The notes beneath the pieces were generated by a model. It saw nothing but the letters and a program-made list of their open reading frames with translations. It ran no database searches and was not told the origin of the DNA. The position numbers and the translations under genes are program-made. From Nocardia aobensis NBRC 100429 (lineage in GTDB: Bacteria > Actinomycetota > Actinomycetes > Mycobacteriales > Mycobacteriaceae), in NCBI RefSeq assembly GCF_000308375.1, contig NZ_BAFQ01000288.1, positions 1-47,109 on the forward strand: a DNA stretch of 47,109 nt, in the 5' to 3' direction. Positions 1 through 8,227 of this stretch are shown here, piece after piece; position 1 is the first letter of the stretch; the number at the start of each line of letters is the position of its first letter.

Positions 1-32
1 AGGGTTCTCACGAGCCGTCCGTACATTAACCA

Positions 33-55
33 CCCGCGCTTCGCGCCGGCGCGGG
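33..55. terminator. GC-rich hairpin beyond the dehydrogenase gene
   Basis: CCCGCGC and GCGCGGG form a perfect 7-bp stem with a 9-base loop, about 30 bases beyond the stop of the dehydrogenase gene on the minus strand. There is no clear U-tract, so it is at best an actinobacterial-style stem-loop terminator. The rest of the first 84 bases shows nothing recognisable. Confidence 0.3.
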
Positions 56-84
56 GGCGGTCGGAGGTGATCAGGCGGAGAGAT

Positions 85-1293
85 CTACATCGGCACCACG
101 GTTTTGAGCCAGCCGGTCCGGCGCAGATCGAAGGCCTCGTAGGCGTCGATCATCGACTGCGGCTCGGCGTGCTGGGTGATGAACCGGGTGGGATCGAGAT
201 CGCCGCGCCCCACCTTGTCGAGCAGACCCGGCACATAGCGATGGTGATTGCAGTTGCCGCCCTGCACGGTGAGATTGCGGTTGAGGACGACCCCGAGCGG
301 GAATCGGTCGAAGGTGGGCGGATACACGCCGATCACCCCGACCGAACCTGCCTTGGCGACCGCCTGCACCGCCCAGCGCCCGGCCAGACTCGGTGCGTCG
401 CCGACCAGCCATTGACCGGAGTCGGTATTGCCCTCGGGTGCGGCGAGTCGGCGTTCTTCCTCGAAGACGTCGGTCTCGACCGGAAGGTTGTCGGCCGCCG
501 GTCCCCGCTCGGGCCGTTGGGCGTCGACTCCGACCGCGTCGATGACGCGATCGGCGCCGATCCCGCCGGTCAGCTCGCGGGTCACCTCGACCGGATCCTC
601 CCGGTGGAAGTCGATCGGTTCGGCGTTCTGGGCGCGTGCGGTCTCGAGCCGGTCGGCGATCCCGTCGACGACCAGGACCCGGCCGGCGCCCTGCCGGAAC
701 GCCGACGCGACCGCGCACTGCCCGACGACGCCCGCGCCGAGGACCAGCACGGTGTCGCCCTCGCTGACCTGCGCGAGCCGGGCGCCGAACCAGCCGGTCG
801 GCAGCACGTCGGAAACCATGATCGCCTGGTCGTCGGAGACGCCCTCGGGCACCTTGACCAGGGTGTTGTTCGCATACGGGATACGTGCGTACTCGGCCTG
901 CAGACCGTCGACCGGCCCGGTGGTCTCCGGCCCGCCGAAGAAACTGGTGCCGGCCAGCGGGCCGTTCGGATTGGCCGTATCGCATTGGGCGGTATAGCCG
1001 CTGCGGCAGTAGGCGCAGTGCCCGCACGACACCGTGGAGCACACCACCACGCGATCGCCCGGCGCGAATCCCCGCACCGCCGAACCGGTGTCGACGACCG
1101 TGCCGACGGCCTCGTGGCCCAGGACCGTCCCGGGCACCATGCCGGGCATCGTGCCGCGCACCAGATGCAGATCGGTACCGCAGATCGCGGACGAGGTGAT
1201 CTGCACGATGGCGTCGGTGGGTTCCTGGATCTTCGGATCGTCGACGACGTCGAGACGGATATCGCCGACACCGTGCCAGACAACTGCTTTCAC
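85..1293 (-). CDS. zinc-dependent alcohol dehydrogenase, formaldehyde-dehydrogenase-like
   Basis: A 402-residue medium-chain dehydrogenase/reductase expected to oxidise an alcohol or aldehyde adduct with NAD(P). Catalytic zinc ligands are visible as Cys38 (ICGTDLH) and His60-Glu61 (LGHEAVG). The structural-zinc loop has Cys90, Cys93, Cys96 and Cys104 in the usual C-x2-C-x2-C-x7-C spacing. A Rossmann motif GAGVVG lies near residue 186, and an extra loop around residues 255-300 resembles glutathione-independent formaldehyde dehydrogenases. The GTG at 1293 was chosen because GAGGAG sits about 6 bases upstream; a GTG two codons earlier would overlap that site. It stands alone, downstream of the STAS gene on the same strand with a gap of about 170 bases. 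The substrate cannot be read from the sequence. Confidence 0.88.
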   Translation of the reverse strand: MKAVVWHGVGDIRLDVVDDPKIQEPTDAIVQITSSAICGTDLHLVRGTMPGMVPGTVLGHEAVGTVVDTGSAVRGFAPGDRVVVCSTVSCGHCAYCRSGYTAQCDTANPNGPLAGTSFFGGPETTGPVDGLQAEYARIPYANNTLVKVPEGVSDDQAIMVSDVLPTGWFGARLAQVSEGDTVLVLGAGVVGQCAVASAFRQGAGRVLVVDGIADRLETARAQNAEPIDFHREDPVEVTRELTGGIGADRVIDAVGVDAQRPERGPAADNLPVETDVFEEERRLAAPEGNTDSGQWLVGDAPSLAGRWAVQAVAKAGSVGVIGVYPPTFDRFPLGVVLNRNLTVQGGNCNHHRYVPGLLDKVGRGDLDPTRFITQHAEPQSMIDAYEAFDLRRTGWLKTVVPM

Positions 1294-1462
1294 GTTCACT
1301 CCTCGATAGCCGGATCGGATGTGGTGTTCGTGGCGGGCGCTGGGGTCCTGGTGGCGGGCGCCGGGGCCGGTCACTGGACGCCCTATCCTCGGTGCCGCGG
1401 AGATATTCCGTCGTGGGCAGCGTGCCTGCCCGAAATCCGAATGATCGCGGTCCGGACCGCGC

Positions 1463-2236
1463 TCAGGGGTCCTGCGGGCGCCGGGTCGACAACGTCGCCC
1501 ACACCACTTTGCCGGTCGGCCACCGCGGTACGCATCCCCACGCCGAGGCCATCTCGGCCACGATGTGCAGGCCGTGTAATCGGCGCCCAGAGGAGCCCGG
1601 ATCCGGTTCTCGCAGGACCGCTTCGCGAGGATCCGGATCTGCGACCGCGACAGTGAGAAGGTTTTCGCGATATTCCAGCCGCACGTCGATATCGGGGACG
1701 CTGGTGAAGTGGCCGTGCAGGTCGGCATTGTCGATGAATTCGGTGGCGATGATCTGTGCGGCCTCGCTGACCTCGCCGATGCCCCATTCGGCGCAGACTT
1801 CATCGATGAGCCGACGCGCCATGTGCCCGGTGAAAGGTGACAGCGCCATGGTCCTCGTGGTCCACCGCCGAATCGGCGGTTCGCCCGACGCCGCGATCGC
1901 TGCGGCGACGGTCGAATGCACTGTCAGCAATCGGCGGATCGCGCTGCGCTCGAGCCGGCGCCGCACCTCCACACTCCTGGCGACGAGCAGGATCGGCACA
2001 CTCGGCCACTTCGACGTGCGCAGCCGGGCGCTGGTGAATGCGGTGAGAACGGCGTCGGAGGCGACCGTCATGTGGTCGAGGCATACGATGACCGCTCGAG
2101 GTTGCCCGATGACGAATTTGACCAGGCCATCGCTGAATTGGCGGTATGTCTTCGCATCGAGTGTGAGATCGGGTTCGAGCACCACACAGCGATCGATTTT
2201 CCTGGCTTGCCAGCAGATGAGCGGAGCGGCGGTCAC
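1463..2236 (-). CDS. STAS domain fused to RsbW-type ATPase, anti-sigma regulator
   Basis: A 257-residue soluble protein. Residues 1-110 look like a STAS (anti-sigma-antagonist) fold: DRCVVLEP, then AVIVCLDHMTVASDAVLT, where the usual phosphorylatable Ser would lie. Residues 125-257 look like a GHKL histidine-kinase-like ATPase (HATPase_c_2): the N-box is ATEFIDNADLHG and the glycine lid is GRRLHGLHIVAEMASAWG. Partner-switching systems normally keep these two functions on separate proteins; the fusion suggests self-contained control of a stress sigma factor. It starts at a GTG with no strong ribosome site. A SigF/SigB-type promoter sits about 85 bases upstream, which fits feedback by the sigma factor it may control. 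No sigma-factor gene is adjacent, so the partner is unknown. Confidence 0.8.
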   Translation of the reverse strand: MTAAPLICWQARKIDRCVVLEPDLTLDAKTYRQFSDGLVKFVIGQPRAVIVCLDHMTVASDAVLTAFTSARLRTSKWPSVPILLVARSVEVRRRLERSAIRRLLTVHSTVAAAIAASGEPPIRRWTTRTMALSPFTGHMARRLIDEVCAEWGIGEVSEAAQIIATEFIDNADLHGHFTSVPDIDVRLEYRENLLTVAVADPDPREAVLREPDPGSSGRRLHGLHIVAEMASAWGCVPRWPTGKVVWATLSTRRPQDP

Positions 2237-2320
2237 AACGGATCACATCCGAATGCCGACACCTGGCACCGCACTGCGAGCTGCAGTGGTGGGGAGGTGC
2301 ATACCGCACATATTCGATCC

Positions 2321-2345
2321 GTACCCGTGCCGGCATCGGCGAAAC
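2321..2345 (-). promoter_or_regulatory. SigF/SigB-like promoter of the STAS-ATPase gene
   Basis: Read on the minus strand there is GTTT (2345-2342), a 15-base spacer, then GGGTAC (2326-2321). This matches the GTTT-N15-GGGTA pattern known for mycobacterial SigF and Streptomyces SigB. It would give a leader of roughly 75-80 bases before the GTG at 2236. The match is by eye and the promoter is inferred. Confidence 0.5.
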
Positions 2346-2439
2346 TTCTTTCTTCGACGCGATGCCGGACGGTCGACCAACTCACCGGCGTCCGGCGGAG
2401 CAGGCGGTCGGTGAGGAAGGCGTCAGCGGCGTCCAGCCG

Positions 2440-4797
2440 CTACGGCCGGTCGGCGGAATACCGGCGTGCCAGCTGGTCGGCGGATCGGTGTTCGCTCGAA
2501 TTACCGTGTCCCAGTTCCACGTTCAGCTCCTCGGCCTCGGCGCCGACCACTACCGGGGTGTGCACCGGTGCGTAACCGCTCGCCACCACTGTGTAGGTGC
2601 CGTCGTGCAGGTCGGCGAAGGTGTAGGCGCCGTCGGGGCCGGTGACCATGGTGTCGACCACGGTGCCGTCCCAGTCGGTGAGGGTGACCAGGGCGTCGGG
2701 CAGGGGACGGCCGTCGCGTCCGCGCACCACGCCGTGCAGGCGGGCGCAGGGGCGCAGCGTCACGTCGAGGCGCGGGGTGTCGCTGCCACCTGGTCGCACC
2801 GGGAGGGCGGTCGGGTGAAAGCCGTTGGCGCTCACCGCGATCGTGAAATCGCCTTCGGGCAGTTCCGCCAGGCCGAACGTGCCGTCGTCGGTGGTGGCCG
2901 CGGTGGAGAGCACCTCACCGCGGGAGTCGAGAGCCGACACCCGCGCGCCCGCGATGGCGGTGCCGTCGTCGCCGCGCGACACGGTGCCGGCCAGTCCGGC
3001 CATCGCGGTGAGCACGACATCGCAGGGCACCGGATGGTGCGCGAGCTGCACGGTGGACGCGTCCGGGCGGCGCCCGTCGATCGAGGCGATCAGCACGTAC
3101 GAGCCGGGTTCGGGGGCGGCGAGTTCGAAGTAACCCTCGGCGTCCGTCAGCGCCCGGCCGATCTGGCGGCCCGACATCGAGATCAGGGTCAGCACGGCAT
3201 TCGGCAGCGCCGCACCGCGGGAGTCGTGGACGCGACCGAAGGCGACCGGTCCGGACCCGGCGGGCCGGCGCGGCGTCTGCGCGATACCGTTGCGCTGCAC
3301 AGTGTTTGCGTCCTTCGCAACCGCGGATTCAGTGGCGTGCGACGCGGAGTGCGAGCTGTGCTCGGCATCCATATCCACGGCGGCGGTCGCGGCGATCGCG
3401 GCCGTCCGGTGCCCCGGAATGAACGTCGCCACCAGTGCGCCGGCCACGGCCACACCACATCCGATCAGCAGCGACACGCGGAATCCGCTCTCGCTGGCCA
3501 GGGCATGTCCGCCGAGCGAGATCGTCATCTGCGCCAGCACCGCGCCGACCACGGCGGCCGCGACCGAGGTGCCGATCGCGCGGACCAGCGTGTTGAAGCT
3601 GTTGGCCGCGGCGGTTTCCGACTGCGGCACCGCGGCCATCACCAGGGCCGGCATGGCGCCGTAGGCGAATCCGACGCCGGTGTTGATGATCAGCGTCACG
3701 ATCAGCAGGCCCCAGGTGCTGCCCATCAGCGCCATCGAGGATCCGTATCCGGCGGCGATGATGACGCAGCCGACGATCAGGGTGATCTTGGGTCCGCTGC
3801 GGGCGGAGAGTTTGGCGCCGATGGGGGAGACCAGCATCATCATGAGTCCGGCCGGTGCCATCCACAGGCCCATGGCCATCATCGATTGCCCGAGTCCGTA
3901 ACCGGTGGCCTTCGGCAGTTGCAACAGCTGCGGCACCACCAGCGACTGGGCGTACATCGCCATGCCGACGACCATCGAGGACGCGTTGGTCAGCAGTACC
4001 TGCGGTCGTGCGGTGACGCGGAGATCGACGAGGGGGTTGCGGGCGGCCAGTTCCCACCAGCCCCACAGCAGCAGGACGACGACGGCGGCGACGAACAAGC
4101 CGATGGTCAGGCCGCTGCCCCAGCCCCAGCTCGACCCCTTGGACACCGCGAGCAGCAAGCACACCAGGCCCACGCCGAGACCGAGGGCGCCGAGCACGTC
4201 GAACCGCCCGGTGGCGGCGGAAGTCGGCGGGGTGGCGGGAATCAGGGTGAAGATCAGGACGCCGATCACCGCCGCGAGCGCGGCCATCGTCCAGAACAGC
4301 ACCCGCCAGTCGGAGTACTGGATGACCGCGGCCGCCATGGGCAGGCCCAGCGCGCCGCCGATTCCGAGCGAGGAGCTGATCAGCGCGATACCCGATCCGA
4401 GGCGTTCGCGCGGCAGCAGGTCGCGCAGTGCGGCGATGCCGACGGGCACGATGCCGGCGCCCATACCCTGCAGGCCGCGCCCGACGATCATCGGCCACAG
4501 CGAGGAGGACACCGCGCAGATCACCGACCCGACCAGCAGTGGCACCGTCGAGCCGAGCAGCACGAGGCGTTTGCCGTAGAGGTCGCCCAATCGTCCCGAC
4601 ACCGGTGTGGTGACCGCGGAGGCCAGCAGGCTCACGGTGACCACCCAGGTGGCGTTGGCGGGGCTGGTGTGCAGGATCTGCGGCAGCTGGCCGAGTAACG
4701 GCACGACCACCGTCTGCGTCAGCGAGACGACGATGCCGGCGAATGCCAGCACCGCCAGTATCGCGCCGGAACGCCCGGCGGTATGTGCTTTCTCCAC
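2440..4797 (-). CDS. DHA2-type MFS exporter with three C-terminal carboxypeptidase-regulatory-like domains
   Basis: A 785-residue fusion. Residues 1-470 are a drug:H+ antiporter of the 14-helix DHA2 type: an N-terminal TVVVPLLGQLPQILHTSPANATWVVT-like first loop, then a GRLGDLYGKR motif A between helices 2 and 3. After a linker (about 470-515) come three repeats of about 83 residues (roughly 516-600, 601-683, 684-765). Each has the GxVxDxxGxPLPxAxVTL...TDxxGxF.L..L..GxYxV.A pattern of CarboxypepD_reg/SdrD-B-like beta-sandwiches. The usual MFS length is about 450-550, so the tail adds some 300 residues. The GTG at 4797 has GAGGAG about 7 bases upstream. It is monocistronic; upstream palindromes suggest a repressor encoded elsewhere. 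The exported compound is unknown. Confidence 0.88.
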   Translation of the reverse strand: MEKAHTAGRSGAILAVLAFAGIVVSLTQTVVVPLLGQLPQILHTSPANATWVVTVSLLASAVTTPVSGRLGDLYGKRLVLLGSTVPLLVGSVICAVSSSLWPMIVGRGLQGMGAGIVPVGIAALRDLLPRERLGSGIALISSSLGIGGALGLPMAAAVIQYSDWRVLFWTMAALAAVIGVLIFTLIPATPPTSAATGRFDVLGALGLGVGLVCLLLAVSKGSSWGWGSGLTIGLFVAAVVVLLLWGWWELAARNPLVDLRVTARPQVLLTNASSMVVGMAMYAQSLVVPQLLQLPKATGYGLGQSMMAMGLWMAPAGLMMMLVSPIGAKLSARSGPKITLIVGCVIIAAGYGSSMALMGSTWGLLIVTLIINTGVGFAYGAMPALVMAAVPQSETAAANSFNTLVRAIGTSVAAAVVGAVLAQMTISLGGHALASESGFRVSLLIGCGVAVAGALVATFIPGHRTAAIAATAAVDMDAEHSSHSASHATESAVAKDANTVQRNGIAQTPRRPAGSGPVAFGRVHDSRGAALPNAVLTLISMSGRQIGRALTDAEGYFELAAPEPGSYVLIASIDGRRPDASTVQLAHHPVPCDVVLTAMAGLAGTVSRGDDGTAIAGARVSALDSRGEVLSTAATTDDGTFGLAELPEGDFTIAVSANGFHPTALPVRPGGSDTPRLDVTLRPCARLHGVVRGRDGRPLPDALVTLTDWDGTVVDTMVTGPDGAYTFADLHDGTYTVVASGYAPVHTPVVVGAEAEELNVELGHGNSSEHRSADQLARRYSADRP

Positions 4798-4829
4798 GCC
4801 CTACTCCTCGAATATCACGAGCCGAAGTT

Positions 4830-4859
4830 TGCATCATACATATGAGGTGCATCATGCAC
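4830..4859. promoter_or_regulatory. palindromic operator pair upstream of the MFS gene
   Basis: GTGCATCATGCAC at 4847-4859 is a perfect 13-base palindrome (6+1+6). A second, imperfect copy TGCATCATACA starts at 4830, so TGCATCAT occurs twice about 18 bases apart. The surrounding 4810-4870 segment is the most AT-rich of the neighbourhood and lies 33-62 bases before the MFS start. This looks like a TetR/MarR-type operator over the exporter promoter; no such regulator gene is adjacent. Confidence 0.5.
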
Positions 4860-5025
4860 ATTTGATGAAAATGGCCCGTTTCACCTGTCGAGCCGTTGTG
4901 CCGGGCACCCATGTCGGCGCTCCGGCTTCGTGAGTTGTGCACGACCGTGGCTCGATCGGCTCTGCGCCGCACCCGCCGACCGTATGGTGTGCCTGCGTCG
5001 GGGCAGTCATTCACAAAGGGGCACA

Positions 5026-5253
5026 GTGATTTTCGGTGTGGCATCCAAACCTTGCCGGCGGTTCCTCCCGGCGGCCGTTCTGGCGGCCGGCATTCTCGTG
5101 GCCGACGCGGTCGGCGGAACGGCGGTGAGTTGCGCGCAGGCGCCGTCAGCTGGGGATATCGTTGTGCCCGGCGGGTCCTTCGAACCCGATCTCGGCTCCA
5201 GTCACTACCGCCCCGGCACGGGGTTGGTCGATCTGTTGTGGAGGTTGCTGTGA
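5026..5253 (+). CDS. small secreted protein coupled to the lipase gene
   Basis: A 75-residue protein of unknown function. The GTG at 5026 was chosen because AAAGGGG lies about 6 bases upstream and the product then begins with a clean signal peptide: KPCRRF, a hydrophobic stretch LPAAVLAAGILVADAVGG, and likely cleavage near SCAQA. The mature part is only about 40 residues and ends in a hydrophobic GLVDLLWRLL helix. Its TGA stop overlaps the GTG start of the lipase gene, so the two are probably translated together. It could be a lipase partner or a small surface peptide. It has no recognisable family. Confidence 0.6.
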   Translation: MIFGVASKPCRRFLPAAVLAAGILVADAVGGTAVSCAQAPSAGDIVVPGGSFEPDLGSSHYRPGTGLVDLLWRLL

Positions 5254-6626
5254 AACGAGCCCGGACGCTGCTGATCGTCGTGCTCGCGGCATGTGCCCTG
5301 CTGGCGTCGATGACGGTTCGCCCACCGCTCGGTCGTGCGGACAACGGCCCCGCTCCCACGGATTCGACCGAATGGCAGCAGTGGATCGATCGGACGATCC
5401 CGGCGCCGAACCTGCCACCGGCGCCCTCGCCGCCCAACGCCCAACTGCGGCCCGAGCTCGCCGCCCTGTGGCGGTCGGTGTTGTCGCCGCCGGCCGGCGA
5501 TCCGCTGTTCGATCAGTGGCCGGCCGGACTCGATGCCATGCGTCCCGGCGACCCGATCGAGGTGCGCGATGTGACGGCCACGGCCGCGCCGCTGGCGGTG
5601 GTGCCCATCGCCCGCGCGCTGCAGCTGAAATTCCGTTCCACGGGTGCGACCGGCGCGCCCTCGTTCGGTACGGCGACCCTGCTCATTCCCGCCGCGAACT
5701 GGACCGGCCCCGGACAGCGGCCCGTGCTGGTGAACGCCATCCCGATCAATTCGCTCGGCCTGCGCTGCACCCCCGGTTATGCCCTGGCGCACGGATTGCA
5801 TCCCAAATTCAGCGCGGGTGACCTCTTCCCGCCCACCACGTGGTGGGGCCTCTCGCGCGGGTACGGAGTTCTCGTGCCCGACCACGAGGGCCCGTGGATG
5901 GCCTACGCCGAACCGCATGTCGCCGGGCACGTGATCCTCGACGCCATGCGCGCGGTGCGGACGGTCGAACCGAAGACGTTGGGAGACAGCAAGTTCGCGA
6001 TCGGCGGCTATTCCGGCGGTGCGATCGCGGCCTATGCGGCGGATATGCTGCTCGGCGAGTACGCGCCGGAACTGGCGAGCTCGATCGTCGGGGTGTCGGT
6101 GGGTGGTCTGGCCACCGACTACAGCGAGGTGGCCCGTCATTTCAACGGCAATATCGCGTCGGGAATCCTGATGGTCGTCGCCCTGGCCTTCGCCCGGGAA
6201 CATCCGGAACTGCTGGATCAGCTGAACCATCTGGGGGAGTGGCTGGCCACCTCCCCGGTGAAGGACACCTGCGGCGACAGCAACGGGCCGCTGGGCGTGA
6301 CCGGCGTGCCGATCGAGCTGGCGACCGACACCGCCCATCCGCTCGACACCGAGGCGGCCCGCGCACTGTTCGCCGCCACCGATCTGCGCGACCGCACCTC
6401 CGCCGCGCCGCTGTACATCTACCACGGCCTGCTCGACATCTGGATTCCCGAGGTCGAGTCGACCGATCTGTTCCGCACGCAGTGCGCTCGCGGCGTACCG
6501 GCCGTCTTCCGCAGCGTCCTGGGAGAGCATTCGATCACCCTGATGGCCGGTTTCCCCGGTGCGATCGACTGGCTCGATCAGCGACTGCGCGGTGTCCCCG
6601 CGCCGAACGAATGCCCGGCTCGCTGA
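5250..6626 (+). CDS. secreted lipase, LIP (triacylglycerol lipase) family
   Basis: A 458-residue exported alpha/beta-hydrolase expected to split triacylglycerols or other long-chain esters outside the membrane. A signal peptide spans about residues 1-30 (KRARTLLIVVLAACALLAS, then GRADN). The nucleophile elbow is GGYSGGA with Ser255. The remaining triad is probably the Asp in YHGLLDIWIP and the His in GEHSITLM. Length and the LRCTPGYALAHGL and SRGYGVLVPDHEGP segments fit the actinobacterial secretory lipase family (PF03583). The GTG at 5250 follows GGAGG by 5 bases and shares four bases with the preceding gene. A convergent LLM gene ends 28 bases after its stop. Confidence 0.88.
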   Translation: MKRARTLLIVVLAACALLASMTVRPPLGRADNGPAPTDSTEWQQWIDRTIPAPNLPPAPSPPNAQLRPELAALWRSVLSPPAGDPLFDQWPAGLDAMRPGDPIEVRDVTATAAPLAVVPIARALQLKFRSTGATGAPSFGTATLLIPAANWTGPGQRPVLVNAIPINSLGLRCTPGYALAHGLHPKFSAGDLFPPTTWWGLSRGYGVLVPDHEGPWMAYAEPHVAGHVILDAMRAVRTVEPKTLGDSKFAIGGYSGGAIAAYAADMLLGEYAPELASSIVGVSVGGLATDYSEVARHFNGNIASGILMVVALAFAREHPELLDQLNHLGEWLATSPVKDTCGDSNGPLGVTGVPIELATDTAHPLDTEAARALFAATDLRDRTSAAPLYIYHGLLDIWIPEVESTDLFRTQCARGVPAVFRSVLGEHSITLMAGFPGAIDWLDQRLRGVPAPNECPAR

Positions 6627-6654
6627 AAAGCGATGCGGCGGAACAGTTTCGGCA

Positions 6655-7983
6655 TCAGTTCGCCGCGGCCGACCCGGGGCGCGGCAATCCGAAGTGGTCG
6701 CGCAGCGTGGTGCCGGTGTATTCGGTGCGAAACAGCCCGCGGCTGCGCAGAATCGGCACCACCGTGCTGGTGAACACCTCGAGTCCGCCCGGATAGTAGG
6801 GCGGCATGACGTTGAATCCGTCGGCGGCGCCGTGGCGGAACCAATCCTCGATGGTGTCGGCGACCTGTTCGGGCGTGCCCGCGAAGACCCGGTGCCCCCG
6901 CGCACCCGCGAGCCGGTGCAGCAGTCCGCGCAGCGTGGGCTGCTCGCGGGTGACGATGCCCGCGATCACCTGCCGGCGGCTGGCCGCGTTGTCGGTGACA
7001 TCGCCGGCGTCGGCGAACAATGCGGCGGGCACCGGTTCGTCGAGCGCGAGATTCCGCAGCGACTCCCCGGCGAGGCTTTCCAGCTGGCCGAGACCGTATT
7101 CGGGCACGGTCAGCTCGTTGAATTCGCGTTGCAGTTGTTTCGCCTGCGCCTCGGTATCGGCGATGAACGGGCTGATACCCGGCAGGATCTTCACATGCTC
7201 GGGATCGCGGCCGAAATCTTTGGCCCGGCGCTTGATGTCGGCGTAGAACGTCTGGGCGTCCTCGAGCCGCTGGTGGGCGGTGAAGATGGCCTCGGCGTAG
7301 CGGGCCGCGAAAGCCCGTCCGTCGTTGGAGGCGCCGGCCTGCACGAGCACGGGATGGCCCTGCGGAGTGCGCGCGGCGTTGAACGGTCCGCGCACGCGCA
7401 GATATTCGCCGCGGAAATCGATGCGACGGATCTTGTCGGGATCGGCGTAGATGCCGGCGGCACGGTCGAGGAGTACCGCATCGTCGTCCCAGCTGTTCCA
7501 CAATCCGACGACCGCGTCCACGAATTCGCGGGCGCGCGCATAGCGTTCGGTGTGGTCGGGGTGACGGTCCAGGCCGAAATTGGCTGCGGCGAGGTCGGTT
7601 CCGGTGGTGACGATATTCCATCCGGCGCGCCCGCCCGAGATGTGATCGAGCGAGGAGAACAGCCGGGCCAGATTGTAGGGCTCGTAATAGGTCGTGGACG
7701 CGGTCGCGATCAGGCCCAGATGCGTGGTGGCCGAGGCGATGGCGGTGAGCAGTGTGATCGGTTCCAGGCCGGGCGCGGCGTTGTAGCGCACATCGGTGCG
7801 CAGCGCGGGGCCGTCGGCGAAGAACACCGCATCGAGGGTGGCGGCCTCGGCGGTGCGGCCGATCTCCTGGTAGTAGGTCACGTCGTAGATGCGGTCGGGC
7901 CTGCTGTCGGGGTGCCGCCACGCGGCCTCGTGATGGCCCGCGGGATAGATGAAGGCGTTCAGATGCAATTGCCGTTCACTCAT
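6655..7983 (-). CDS. LLM-class flavin-dependent monooxygenase (NtaA/SnaA/DszA type)
   Basis: A 442-residue FMNH2-dependent monooxygenase of the bacterial luciferase-like superfamily. Diagnostic segments are the N-terminal HLNAFIYPAGHHEAAWR, the TTYYEPYNLARLFSSLDHISGGRAGWNIVTT barrel core, and PVLVQAGASNDGRAFAARYAEAIFT. Such enzymes open organosulfur, aminopolycarboxylate or aromatic sulfone compounds with reduced flavin from a partner reductase. The ATG at 7983 begins MSERQLH; the ribosome site is weak. It faces away from the flavoprotein-ferredoxin pair across a 244-base divergent region, suggesting shared control. The substrate is not readable from the sequence. Confidence 0.87.
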   Translation of the reverse strand: MSERQLHLNAFIYPAGHHEAAWRHPDSRPDRIYDVTYYQEIGRTAEAATLDAVFFADGPALRTDVRYNAAPGLEPITLLTAIASATTHLGLIATASTTYYEPYNLARLFSSLDHISGGRAGWNIVTTGTDLAAANFGLDRHPDHTERYARAREFVDAVVGLWNSWDDDAVLLDRAAGIYADPDKIRRIDFRGEYLRVRGPFNAARTPQGHPVLVQAGASNDGRAFAARYAEAIFTAHQRLEDAQTFYADIKRRAKDFGRDPEHVKILPGISPFIADTEAQAKQLQREFNELTVPEYGLGQLESLAGESLRNLALDEPVPAALFADAGDVTDNAASRRQVIAGIVTREQPTLRGLLHRLAGARGHRVFAGTPEQVADTIEDWFRHGAADGFNVMPPYYPGGLEVFTSTVVPILRSRGLFRTEYTGTTLRDHFGLPRPGSAAAN

Positions 7984-8119
7984 ACGAGCACACCCGTCCG
8001 ATAGTCGCGATGAACCCGGTCTGCGGACCGGGCGACGGCAGTCAACCAAACGGGTGCGGTCGCGTAAACGGTTTGTGCGGGGCGTGATTCGAATTCACCG
8101 GCGCCCGCTTCTCCATCAC

Positions 8120-8145
8120 AGAATCCTGCTGATCGTAAGGATTCT
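8120..8145. promoter_or_regulatory. inverted repeat in the divergent LLM/flavoprotein promoter region
   Basis: AGAATCCT (8120-8127) and AGGATTCT (8138-8145) form a perfect 8-base inverted repeat around a 10-base spacer. It lies about 80 bases before the flavoprotein start and 137 bases before the divergent LLM start, a natural place for an operator serving both. The rest of 7984-8227 shows no gene; a strong ribosome site GAAGGAG precedes the ATG at 8228. The binding protein is unknown. Confidence 0.5.
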
Positions 8146-8227
8146 CCGCCGCCGGGGCGCGGGCGAGTATTTCTGTCGGGCATCTGTCCGGCGACGGTTT
8201 CGGCCCCGTTTTCGAAGGAGTACGGCG

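Noticed and set aside
2362..4698. Very long open frame on the plus strand opposite the MFS gene, rich in His, Gly and Gln
   Set aside because: It is the antisense shadow of a high-GC gene: no ribosome site, no family resemblance and biased composition. The minus-strand frame has clear transporter and repeat motifs.
5205..6905. Long minus-strand frame opposite the lipase
   Set aside because: Arg/Gly/Pro-rich shadow. The plus strand has signal peptide, GYSGG elbow and ribosome site.
8083..8097. GATTCGAATTC resembling a tRNA T-loop
   Set aside because: Flanking bases do not form a T-arm or acceptor stem, and no anticodon arm is present within the required distance.
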